Shown: piece after piece, positions 1 to 6,815 of the stretch
Position numbering within the stretch: position 1 is the stretch's first letter
Layout of the letters: each line of letters opens with the position of its first letter
NCBI GenBank assembly: GCA_936931335.1
Contig: CAKZIH010000249.1
Coordinates: 1-10,635, forward strand
Direction: 5' to 3'
DNA length: 10,635 bases
Origin: an uncultured Nostocoides sp.
Lineage (GTDB): Bacteria > Actinomycetota > Actinomycetes > Actinomycetales > Dermatophilaceae
The notes under the pieces: generated by a model
What the model saw: the letters and a program-made list of their open reading frames with translations, nothing else
What the model was told of the DNA's origin: nothing
The model's database searches: none
Program-made: the position numbers and the translations under genes

Positions 1-61
1 GCGCGGCGGACCCGGCCAGCGCCGAGGCCAGAGCGGCGGTGCGGGCGCGGTGCGTCCTCAT
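1..61 (-). CDS. Start of an exported protein (signal peptide only, cut by window edge)
   Basis: Only the first 20 codons lie in the window. The reading is MRTHRARTAALASALAGSAA: a basic N-terminus followed by an Ala/Leu-rich hydrophobic stretch, as in a Sec signal peptide or an N-terminal membrane anchor. The ATG at 59-61 overlaps the TGA of the upstream glycosyltransferase as ATGA. A good ribosome binding site (GAAGGA, 5 nt before the ATG) sits inside the end of the glycosyltransferase gene. Overlap and site together indicate translational coupling, so this is probably the second gene of that operon and an envelope protein acting with the glycosyltransferase. The function cannot be told from this fragment. 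That a gene starts here is well supported; its export is inferred from 20 residues. Confidence 0.7.
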   Translation of the reverse strand, partial: MRTHRARTAALASALAGSAA

Positions 62-1170
62 AGCGATCCTTCAGTGCGGGTCTCGGCAGCAGTGCCGCCG
101 GTGGCGGGGTGATCGGGGGTGCGCCGATCGGCGGGGCGCGGATTGGTGGGGCGCGGATTGGTGGCGCGCCGATCCGCCAGGGCCCGGGGCGAGGTGAGAT
201 AGCCGAGCCCCCAGGCCCAGTGCATCACCGCCAGGGCCACGGGGGTCAGCGCGCGAACCGGCAGGGGCTCGGAGCGCGCCGCGAGCACGCCGCCTACGCC
301 GATCGCCCCGGCATAGCCGGCCGGCACCAGCCAGGCGGGGCGCCATACCAGCCCGACGAGCGCGGCCGCCGCGGTGCCCACGACCATTGTCGGCGGCGCG
401 AGATAGCGCGGGTTGATCGTGCCCTCGTGGTGACGGGCGATGACATGGCGCCATTGGCCGTAATGGAAATACTGCCGAGCGAGCGCCGCCGGGGTGTTGC
501 GCGGGCGGTAGGTGACCAGCAGTTCGGGGGTGAACCAGATCCGCCCGCCCAGGCCGCGAATGCGGTGGTTCATCTCCCAGTCCTGGGCGCGCTGGTAGTG
601 CTCGTCGAAGCCGCCGACGCGTTCCAACATCGCGCGCCGGAACACCCCGAGATAGACGGTCTGGGCCTCGCCGGCTGCCCCACCGGTATGGAATGCGGCA
701 TTGCCCACCCCGATCCGGCTGCGCATCGCGGTGGCCACCGCCCGTTGGAATGGGGTGCGCCCCTGCGCATACATGATCCCGCCGACATTGTCCGCGTCCT
801 GCTCCTGCAGGATCCGTACGGCGACGCTCAGGTAGTCCACGGGAATCTCGGCATGACCATCGACCCGGGCGATGATCTCGCCACGGGAGGCGGCGATCGC
901 GGCATTGAGCCCCGCCGGCGTGCGCCCGGTTGGGTTGTCTACCAAGCAAATTCGCGGATCGGCCAGGGCCAGCCCGGCCGCTACCGCGTCGGTGTTATCG
1001 CTGGACGGGCCGAGCGCCAGCACGATTTCGATCTCACCGGGATAGTCCTGACCCTGGATCATCGCGACCGCGTCGGCCAGATGGCGCTCCTCGTTCAGCA
1101 CCGGCACGACGACCGAGACCACCGGCGGGGTGGATTGCAGTGGCTTGGTCTGCGGGGAGGGCACGCTCAC
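58..1170 (-). CDS. Family 2 glycosyltransferase, membrane-anchored (ExoA-like)
   Basis: A GT2 (GT-A fold) glycosyltransferase of about 370 residues. It probably moves a sugar from a nucleotide donor onto a lipid-linked or surface glycan at the inner face of the membrane. The family start is clear: VSVVVPVLNEERHL at about 18-31, then the donor-binding region. RVDGH at about 102-106 stands in for the DxD motif, as in succinoglycan ExoA-type enzymes, and the acidic QDWE is at about 196-199. Three hydrophobic segments follow (about 260-276, 279-297, 307-325), then a disordered Pro/Arg/Thr tail made by a 15-bp tandem repeat. An in-frame upstream extension to 1272 is rejected: GT2 homology begins only after it, and it would run into the divergent LCP gene. 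The GTG at 1168-1170 lies 7 nt from a -10-like box; a GTG at 1164 with GGGAG 8 nt upstream is the alternative. Donor and acceptor are unknown. Confidence 0.88.
   Translation of the reverse strand: MSVPSPQTKPLQSTPPVVSVVVPVLNEERHLADAVAMIQGQDYPGEIEIVLALGPSSDNTDAVAAGLALADPRICLVDNPTGRTPAGLNAAIAASRGEIIARVDGHAEIPVDYLSVAVRILQEQDADNVGGIMYAQGRTPFQRAVATAMRSRIGVGNAAFHTGGAAGEAQTVYLGVFRRAMLERVGGFDEHYQRAQDWEMNHRIRGLGGRIWFTPELLVTYRPRNTPAALARQYFHYGQWRHVIARHHEGTINPRYLAPPTMVVGTAAAALVGLVWRPAWLVPAGYAGAIGVGGVLAARSEPLPVRALTPVALAVMHWAWGLGYLTSPRALADRRATNPRPTNPRPADRRTPDHPATGGTAAETRTEGSL
67..72 (-). promoter_or_regulatory. Ribosome binding site of the partial exported protein
   Basis: GAAGGA on the minus strand lies 5 nt upstream of the ATG at 61, within the last codons of the glycosyltransferase gene. 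With the ATGA stop/start overlap it decides the start of the truncated downstream gene. Confidence 0.65.
118..177 (-). repeat. 15-bp tandem repeat, four units, in the glycosyltransferase tail
   Basis: Four consecutive 15-bp units (118-132, 133-147, 148-162, 163-177). The two middle units are identical (GGGGCGCGGATTGGT on the plus strand) and the outer two are diverged. As 15 is a multiple of three, copy-number change keeps the frame. The units encode the pentapeptides ADRRA, TNPRP, TNPRP and ADRRT in the cytoplasmic tail after the last membrane segment. Confidence 0.85.
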
Positions 1171-1177
1171 GGCTCCC

Positions 1178-1183
1178 AGTATC
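1178..1183 (-). promoter_or_regulatory. Candidate -10 box of the glycosyltransferase operon
   Basis: GATACT on the minus strand, 7 nt upstream of the GTG at 1170. It keeps the A at position 2 and T at position 6 of the TAnnnT consensus but not the first T. The spacing would put transcription start at or next to the GTG, the same geometry as other genes here. No clear -35 is visible. GGGAG at 1172-1176 could instead serve the GTG at 1164. Confidence 0.4.
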
Positions 1184-1206
1184 CCGGTTCGTTCAGCCGC
1201 GCCACG

Positions 1207-1212
1207 TACCCT
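1207..1212 (+). promoter_or_regulatory. -10 box of the LCP gene (leaderless)
   Basis: TACCCT matches TAnnnT and ends 7 nt before the ATG at 1220. There is no Shine-Dalgarno sequence between box and ATG, so the transcript probably starts at or 1 nt before the start codon. The 49-bp gap is shared with the divergent glycosyltransferase promoter, so the two promoters must overlap upstream. Confidence 0.55.
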
Positions 1213-1219
1213 CTGCGGT

Positions 1220-2782
1220 ATGACCGACCGATCCGAGGGCCGGCGCGACCACTCCGACGACGTGCAGCCCATCCCCCAGGGCCGCCGCGATCTTCGTGAC
1301 CCCGCGCGCCGCCCCGCCTCCCCCGGATCGGTTGGACGGGGCGGGTCCGCGTCCGCTGGGAGTGCGGACTGGACGCGGCCGTTGGCCGGCCATGCGGACG
1401 ACCCGGCTCCTGCTCACGAACCGGACGATTGGGACGATTGGGCCGCCCGGCAGCCGGCGCGAGCCCGGCGCGAGGTCCCGCCAGCGCGGCCCACAGCGCC
1501 GCAGACCACAGCGTCCCAGCCCAGAACGTCGCAGCCCACGCCGCGGCGGGCCGCCGGGGATGTCGACCCGGAGCGGGACTCTCGGCGTTCGAGCGAGCCC
1601 TATCGCTCGGCCCCGGGCAGCCGCGAGTGGACAAATCCACCCACGCGGGCGATCCCCCAGGAGGCCCGGCAACCGCTGGCGCCGGATTACCGGCGGCCCA
1701 ACCCCGACCGACCCGACCCCGGCCGAACCGACCCCCGCCGACCCGGGCCCGGACGCCCGGGGCCGCCCACGGCATACCGGGGCAATGGAGCGACGGCCAT
1801 GCCCCGGCGCCGGCCCCGCCACGGACTGCGTCGGGCCGTGGCCCTGGTCATGCTGCTCGCAGTCCTCTGGGTGGCGGCGACCGGCTGGGCGGTGCGGTCG
1901 GCGTGGAGCAGCGTGGACCGGGTCGAGGCGACTCCGGTGGGCGGCCACATCGGCGACACCGCGGGCCGCAACTACCTCATGGTCGGCTCGGACGGACGCA
2001 CCGACCTGACCCCGCAGGAGCGCCGCAAGCTGGGCACCGGGTTCACCGAGGGGGCCCGGACCGACTCGATCATGGTGCTGCATACCGGCACCGGCAAACC
2101 GACCCTGCTCTCGCTGCCCCGGGACTCGTACGTGGAAATCCCCGGCCACGGGATGAACAAGATCAACGCCGCCTTTGCGATCGGCGGTCCGCCGCTGCTC
2201 GGCGCAACCGTGGAGAAGGCAACGGGCCTGCACCTTGACGGCTATGTAGAGATCGGCTTCGGCGGCTTCGCCGAGCTTGTCGATTCCGTCGGCGGGGTGA
2301 AGATGTGCCTCAAGACGCCGATTGCGGACGAGAAGGCCCACATCAACCTGCCCGCGGGCTGCCAAACCCTGGACGGCAAGAACGCCCTCGGGTATGTCCG
2401 GGCCCGATATTTCGATCCCGAGGGCGACCTGGGCCGGGTGAAGCGGCAGCGGCAATTCCTTGGGGCGCTGATGGGCAAGATCGCCACCCCCGGGACCGCT
2501 CTGCTGCCCTGGCGACTGCATTCGACCGGCACGGCCGCCGCGAGCGCAGTCACGGTCGGGGCCGACGACGGGATGATCGGGACCGGCCGGGCCTTCCTCG
2601 GCCTGCGCGCCGTAGCCGGTGGGTCGGGCAATTCGGTCACGGTGCCGGTGTCCAACCCCAGCCTGCCCACGCCGGTCGGTGCGGCGGTCGAATGGGATTC
2701 CGCTGGCGCGCAACGGCTTTTTGCGGCATTGCGCGACGGCAAAGAGATCCCATCCGACCTGCTCACCCCACCGACCGGCTGA
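1220..2782 (+). CDS. LCP (LytR-CpsA-Psr) family glycopolymer transferase
   Basis: A 520-residue LCP protein. The family transfers lipid-linked wall polymers (teichoic acids, capsule or, in mycolata, arabinogalactan) onto peptidoglycan on the outer face of the membrane. Residues 1-203 are a disordered, Pro/Arg/Asp-rich cytoplasmic head, with PDRPDPGR-like repeats at about 160-182. One membrane helix follows (about 206-226), then the LCP domain (about 250-425). Visible family residues are GSDGR (257-260), RTDSIM (280-285), LSLPRDSYV (297-305), MNKINAAF (312-319), YVRARY (392-397) and GDLGRVKRQRQ (402-412), which carry the Arg/Asp residues that bind pyrophosphate and magnesium. Cys363 and Cys381 may form a disulfide. 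After about 430 there is a short C-terminal extension, not obviously a full LytR_C domain. The ATG at 1220 is chosen over an in-frame start at 1130, which overlaps the divergent gene and lies upstream of the promoter. The particular polymer cannot be told. Confidence 0.93.
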   Translation: MTDRSEGRRDHSDDVQPIPQGRRDLRDPARRPASPGSVGRGGSASAGSADWTRPLAGHADDPAPAHEPDDWDDWAARQPARARREVPPARPTAPQTTASQPRTSQPTPRRAAGDVDPERDSRRSSEPYRSAPGSREWTNPPTRAIPQEARQPLAPDYRRPNPDRPDPGRTDPRRPGPGRPGPPTAYRGNGATAMPRRRPRHGLRRAVALVMLLAVLWVAATGWAVRSAWSSVDRVEATPVGGHIGDTAGRNYLMVGSDGRTDLTPQERRKLGTGFTEGARTDSIMVLHTGTGKPTLLSLPRDSYVEIPGHGMNKINAAFAIGGPPLLGATVEKATGLHLDGYVEIGFGGFAELVDSVGGVKMCLKTPIADEKAHINLPAGCQTLDGKNALGYVRARYFDPEGDLGRVKRQRQFLGALMGKIATPGTALLPWRLHSTGTAAASAVTVGADDGMIGTGRAFLGLRAVAGGSGNSVTVPVSNPSLPTPVGAAVEWDSAGAQRLFAALRDGKEIPSDLLTPPTG

Positions 2783-2806
2783 GGGCCTAGCGGGCTGGCG
2801 CCGGGC

Positions 2807-5470
2807 TCAGCAGGGGCCAGCCGGCGTCTTGCGCATCACCAGATCGATCTTGCCCTGGGCGCCGCTGAGCCAGACCACCGCCTTGCCCTCATCCACATGG
2901 AAGAGGTAGGCCCCGCCCTTGTCGCAAGTCACCGGCACGGCGGTGCCACCGGCTAGCGGCTTCTGGATCACCTCGCGGTGGAAGGTGAGCAGCGACTTGG
3001 GTCGGATCTGCGTCATCGCGCTCTCCGTGGCCTGCAGGGTGAGTTCGGCATACCAAGGGGTGGGTAGCGCGATCTCGTTGAGGACGCGCTTGCTGGTCAG
3101 GGTCCGCGGACTGACATATGCCGTGACCTTGGGCCCATCGGGCCAATCCCGGTGCCAATCGACGAACGTCCACACCACCTTGTCGTTCAAGGCGACCGGC
3201 CGCCACGTAGTATCCAGGTCCGAGTCCACCACCCGCTTACGGGCGACGACCTTCAAGGTCGCCGCATCCCGGACGACCAAGTCTTTCCTGGTGCGCGGGC
3301 CCTCGACATGCGCGAGAGTCCGCGCACTCAGACTCGGCAGGTGCGCCGCTGACTCGCCCGCGGACTCCAGTCGACGGATCTGCCCGCTCCCGATAGTCGC
3401 GACATTGATCATCGCGTCCGGACCGTCACTCGAATCATAGGAATCCTGCCAAGCCAACCGCCCGCCCGCCAAGCTGGGGTAGGCGTAGAAATGGGCCATA
3501 TCGTCCTGGGCGACCCAGGCGCCCTTCTTGGTCGTGGTGTCGTACAGCCACAACCGCATGGTGACCCAGTCCGTGGTGGTCGCCGCGACATAGCGACCAT
3601 CGGTTGCCAGTTCGATCACCCGCTGGCCGTCGGGAACCTCAACCCATTCCGCAGCAGTGCCATCAGTGCGCCCAGTGAAGAACGACCCGGTGACGGGGTC
3701 GAGCGTGTCGATGGCCCAGCGGCCGCCACCGGCGACCGGCGGATTCCAGTCGCTGAATGCGGGCAGGTCGGACATCAGGACCCGGTCGGCGTCCGTGGGC
3801 GCCTTCATCTCCCAACCCCGGACGATCCCGCGGACATCGAAGGCCTTGACGATCACCGCCTGCTGCGCCGCGGTGAGCTTCAACTCCTTAGCAGCCGCCA
3901 GGGTGGCCTCCCGGGCATCGGTGAAGGTCGCCCACGGACCCAGGTATGCGCTGAGCCCCCGATAGATAACCTTGTCCGCCAGCGTGGGGTCGAGCGCCTG
4001 CCGGATGTCCCACAGGGCGCCGCCAAAGATCGTGGCGTTGAGGTGGACGCCACCGAGGTCGACGAGGGTGCCCGTGTAGTCCTTCACGGTCCGGCCATCG
4101 TCCAGGTTGCGCAGCGCGCACTTGCCGGGGGCCAGGGTGCGGCACAGGTTCTCCCCCAGCAGGCCAGTGCCCGGTGTGCCCATCGCGGCCGCCGACTGGC
4201 CGTTGTCCACGGCGTTGCCGAAGTAGTCGGCATACGCCTCATGCATCGCCCCGGACTGGCTCTGGTAAATGAAGCCCGCTGTATGGTCGATCACCCCGTG
4301 GGTCATCTCGTGGCCGACCACGTCGACGTCCGCCGAGAGGGGCAGGTATTCGTCGTCGCCGAGGCCGATGACCATCTGGCCGCCGTCCCAATAGGCGTTG
4401 ACCATCTGCTCGCCGGTGACATGGATGAGGTCGCCGCCCTGACCATCGATTCCGTTGCGGCCCAACACCTTCTGGTAATAGTCCGCGGTCGCCGCGACAT
4501 CGAGGTGGGCATCGATGCTCCCCCGCTGGGTCTCGTCGGCACCAAACGGCAGCCGCGCCTGCGTGATCGGCACCCAGGCCCCGTCCTCCGTGACGCGCTT
4601 GCCCACGATCGCCGGACCGCGCGGCGCGCGGGTGACATCGGTCAACGCATACTGCCCGCCGGACTTGTCGGCGTGGACCCGGACCTGCGCGCCATGGAGC
4701 GTGCGCTCGGTGGAGGTGACGTCGATCTCCTTGCGCCGGGTCAGATCGAGGACGACCGAGCCGGTGCTCGCGCCGAGATACACATCCCGGACCTCGCCGC
4801 TGCGCCCAACCGTGAGCGACATCCGGCGGGTCAGCACCCCCGAACCGATCGGCACGATGACCAGTTCACCGGCCTTGACCGAGATCCGCTCGGCGGGGTA
4901 GCGCCGCTGCGCCATCTGGGTGAATACCCGCTCCAGCGTGGCTGTCGGCACCGTCGCACCGGCCGCGCCGGCCGGCGGCAGGGCCGTGGCGGTGCCATCG
5001 GTGGTGCCGCGCACCACATACGAGCCGGGCCGGCCGTCCAGGCGGACGACATACTGCCCACCGAGCACCGGTATGCCGTCGACCCGCTGCGCGAGCCGGA
5101 CGACCGTGCCGAGTTCGTCGGTCGATTCGGAGAGAATCTGCAGGTCACCGCGGCCGCGATGGTTGCCGCTGGCGTATGCCAGTGCCGCCGCCCCTGCGGT
5201 GGCGCCCGGTGCGGGCACGGACAAGCCGGTGCGCACCGCGGCGGGCTCGGGCACGGTGGTGCGCGGGGTGGCCCGGGCGTCGCTGCCGGAGACCGGCTTG
5301 ACCGTGGCCGATTCCCAGGCGCCGAAGGCGGAACCGGGCACCGGCGTCGCGGAATCCGCGGACGGCGCCGATGCTGCGGCCGGGGCCGGGCCGGCGAGCG
5401 CGGGCAGGCTGCCCAGCGCGATCGGGGCAGCCACCAGGGCCGCGAGGGCGGAACGACGACGAGCAGACAT
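2807..5470 (-). CDS. Secreted M4 (thermolysin-like) metalloprotease with C-terminal extension
   Basis: An 887-residue zinc endopeptidase, made as an exported proenzyme. Residues 1-26 are a Sec signal peptide (basic start, hydrophobic core, LPALA before the likely cleavage). An FTP-type propeptide lies at about 110-157 (LAQRVDGIPVLGGQYVVRL) and a PepSY-like propeptide at about 175-245. The catalytic domain (about 250-550) has HEMTH (His387, Glu388, His391), the third zinc ligand Glu411 with Asp415 (HEAYAD), and the substrate-binding His476 in DLGGVH. Spacing from second to third ligand (20) and on to the His (65) equals thermolysin, so it should be active. Cys443/Cys451 may form a disulfide. 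Residues about 565-887 are an extension of beta-strand-like repeats resembling a propeller, unlike the usual PPC or P domains. The ATG at 5470 has a good ribosome binding site. It ends 24 bp from the convergent LCP gene. Natural substrate unknown. Confidence 0.95.
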   Translation of the reverse strand: MSARRRSALAALVAAPIALGSLPALAGPAPAAASAPSADSATPVPGSAFGAWESATVKPVSGSDARATPRTTVPEPAAVRTGLSVPAPGATAGAAALAYASGNHRGRGDLQILSESTDELGTVVRLAQRVDGIPVLGGQYVVRLDGRPGSYVVRGTTDGTATALPPAGAAGATVPTATLERVFTQMAQRRYPAERISVKAGELVIVPIGSGVLTRRMSLTVGRSGEVRDVYLGASTGSVVLDLTRRKEIDVTSTERTLHGAQVRVHADKSGGQYALTDVTRAPRGPAIVGKRVTEDGAWVPITQARLPFGADETQRGSIDAHLDVAATADYYQKVLGRNGIDGQGGDLIHVTGEQMVNAYWDGGQMVIGLGDDEYLPLSADVDVVGHEMTHGVIDHTAGFIYQSQSGAMHEAYADYFGNAVDNGQSAAAMGTPGTGLLGENLCRTLAPGKCALRNLDDGRTVKDYTGTLVDLGGVHLNATIFGGALWDIRQALDPTLADKVIYRGLSAYLGPWATFTDAREATLAAAKELKLTAAQQAVIVKAFDVRGIVRGWEMKAPTDADRVLMSDLPAFSDWNPPVAGGGRWAIDTLDPVTGSFFTGRTDGTAAEWVEVPDGQRVIELATDGRYVAATTTDWVTMRLWLYDTTTKKGAWVAQDDMAHFYAYPSLAGGRLAWQDSYDSSDGPDAMINVATIGSGQIRRLESAGESAAHLPSLSARTLAHVEGPRTRKDLVVRDAATLKVVARKRVVDSDLDTTWRPVALNDKVVWTFVDWHRDWPDGPKVTAYVSPRTLTSKRVLNEIALPTPWYAELTLQATESAMTQIRPKSLLTFHREVIQKPLAGGTAVPVTCDKGGAYLFHVDEGKAVVWLSGAQGKIDLVMRKTPAGPC

Positions 5471-5608
5471 TCGAAATCCCCTTTGATTGACCGGCGCGAG
5501 CCGGGCGGTCGTGGGGACCGGTGCGGCCCCACGTCCCCTAGACGCCCGGGCCGGGTATGCGGTTGGCGGGATCTCGAATTACTTTCGCAATGATCACCCG
5601 TGAAAACC
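5471..5608. other. Intergenic region: protease leader and end of the acyl-CoA dehydrogenase transcript
   Basis: This 138-bp gap is the longest in the window. Next to the protease it has the ribosome binding site, then GTGGGG (5511-5516) facing CCCCAC (5527-5532). An alternative pairing is GGGGAC (5513-5518) with GTCCCC (5533-5538). A short GC palindrome, CCCGGGCCGGG, lies at 5545-5555. The stretch 5571-5608 is distinctly A/T-rich for this genome and is the likeliest place for the protease promoter, but I cannot pick convincing -35/-10 boxes. The hairpins could end the upstream transcript or fold in the protease leader; no T-run follows them. Confidence 0.4.
5477..5484 (-). promoter_or_regulatory. 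Ribosome binding site of the M4 protease gene
   Basis: AAAGGGGA on the minus strand, 6 nt upstream of the ATG at 5470. This is the clearest Shine-Dalgarno sequence in the window, showing that this gene, unlike most neighbours, has a leader. Confidence 0.75.
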
Positions 5609-6775
5609 TCAGCGGCGCAACAGTGCCCGCGCCATCACCATTCGCTGAATCTGGTTCGTGCCCTCGTAGATCTGGGTGATCTTGGCGTCGCGCATCAGCC
5701 GCTCCGCCGGGAAGTCCTTGACGTAGCCCGAGCCGCCAAGCAACTGGACCGCATCGGTGGTGACCTTCATCGCCACGTCGGAGGCAAAACACTTGGCCGC
5801 GGCGCCAAAGAAGCCCAGGTCGGCCTCGTCACGCTCGGACTTGGCGGCCGCGACATACACCAGTTGGCGGGCGGCTTCGAGCTCCATCGCCATATCGGCG
5901 AGCATGAACTGCACGCCCTGGAACTCGCCGATCGCCTTGCCGAACTGCTTGCGCTCCTTGACATAGGAGAGCGCCAGGTCCAGGGCACCCTGGGCGATAC
6001 CCACCGCCTGGGCGCCGATGGTGATGCGCGTGTGGTCCAAGGTGCGCAGGGCGATCCGCAGACCCTCGCCGCGCCCGCCCACCATCCGATCCGCCGGGAT
6101 GGTGCACCCGCTGAAGATCAATTCGCGGGTGGGGCTGCCCTTGATGCCGAGCTTGCGCTCCGGCTCGCCGAAGGTGAACCCGGGGTCGTCCTTCTCCACG
6201 ACGAAGGCGCTGATATTGCGGCCGCGTTCGCCGTCGGGGTCGGTCACCGCCATCACCGTGTAGTACTGCGACTCCCCAGCATTGGTGATCCACGCCTTCT
6301 GTCCGTTGAGGGTAAAGGTGCCATCGCCATTGTCGAGCGCCCGGCAGGTCATCGACGCGGTGTCACTGCCGGCCTCACGCTCGGAAAGCCCGTACGAGAA
6401 ACTCGCCTCACCGGCGGCCACCGGGGACAGATAGCGCTGCTTGAGCTCCTCGCTGCCGGCGAGGATGACCGGCATACTGCCGAGCTTGTTGACCGCGGGG
6501 ATCAGCGACGACGAGGCACAGGCGCGGGCGACCTCCTCGATGACGATGCAGGTGGCCAGGGCGTCGGCACCGACGCCGCCATACTCCTCGGCGATATGCG
6601 GGGCGAAGAAGTCGCTGGCGACCAGCGCCTCGTGCGCCTCCCGCGGATAGCGGGAATGTTCGTCCACCTCGGCGGCGTAGGGCGCGATCTTGGCGCGCGC
6701 CACATCCCGCACGGCCTCACGGATGGCCTCGTGGTCCTCGCTGAGGCGGTAGCTGTCGAAGTCCGGATTCGTCAC
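5609..6775 (-). CDS. Acyl-CoA dehydrogenase (FAD-dependent)
   Basis: A 388-residue acyl-CoA dehydrogenase, the usual family length. It would oxidise an acyl-CoA to the 2,3-enoyl-CoA, passing electrons through FAD to ETF, as in fatty-acid beta-oxidation or branched-chain amino-acid breakdown. Visible features are the alpha-helical N-domain, signature 1 (YGLSEREAGSDTAS, about 128-141), the middle beta domain with WITNAG (162-167), and the C-domain with RKQFGKAIGEFQ (275-286). Signature 2 is QLLGGSGYVKDFPAERLMRD (344-363). The catalytic base is Glu371 in QIYEGTNQIQR, where short- and medium-chain enzymes carry it; isovaleryl-CoA and long-chain types carry it elsewhere. Chain length cannot be read from sequence. 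The start is GTG at 6775, with no Shine-Dalgarno sequence but a -10 box 6 nt before it. The oxidoreductase gene ends 40 bp upstream on the same strand, so some readthrough is possible. Confidence 0.93.
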   Translation of the reverse strand: MTNPDFDSYRLSEDHEAIREAVRDVARAKIAPYAAEVDEHSRYPREAHEALVASDFFAPHIAEEYGGVGADALATCIVIEEVARACASSSLIPAVNKLGSMPVILAGSEELKQRYLSPVAAGEASFSYGLSEREAGSDTASMTCRALDNGDGTFTLNGQKAWITNAGESQYYTVMAVTDPDGERGRNISAFVVEKDDPGFTFGEPERKLGIKGSPTRELIFSGCTIPADRMVGGRGEGLRIALRTLDHTRITIGAQAVGIAQGALDLALSYVKERKQFGKAIGEFQGVQFMLADMAMELEAARQLVYVAAAKSERDEADLGFFGAAAKCFASDVAMKVTTDAVQLLGGSGYVKDFPAERLMRDAKITQIYEGTNQIQRMVMARALLRR

Positions 6776-6781
6776 CAGCGC

Positions 6782-6787
6782 AGCTTA
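6782..6787 (-). promoter_or_regulatory. -10 box of the acyl-CoA dehydrogenase gene (leaderless)
   Basis: TAAGCT on the minus strand, 6 nt before the GTG start at 6775, so the first transcribed base would be the G of GTG. There is no Shine-Dalgarno sequence. It lies in the 40-bp gap after the oxidoreductase gene, giving this gene its own promoter. Confidence 0.55.
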
Positions 6788-6815
6788 GGCCAGCCCCATC
6801 CGATCGCCCGCGCGC

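Noticed and set aside
1171..1272. N-terminal extension of the glycosyltransferase to an ATG at 1272
   Set aside because: It would overlap the divergent LCP gene and both promoters, and the added residues have no GT2 similarity.
2793..2822. Inverted repeat GGCTGGC / GCCAGCC at the LCP-protease convergent junction as a terminator
   Set aside because: The 7-bp stem has a 16-nt loop, reaches into the end of the protease gene, and similar weak repeats arise often by chance in this composition. I could not support it as a terminator.
3491..5593. A 700-codon open frame on the plus strand opposite the M4 protease
   Set aside because: It is antisense to a protease with every catalytic motif intact. 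Its composition (Arg/Gly/Asp/His-rich, no domain) is what the antisense frame of a high-GC3 gene gives.
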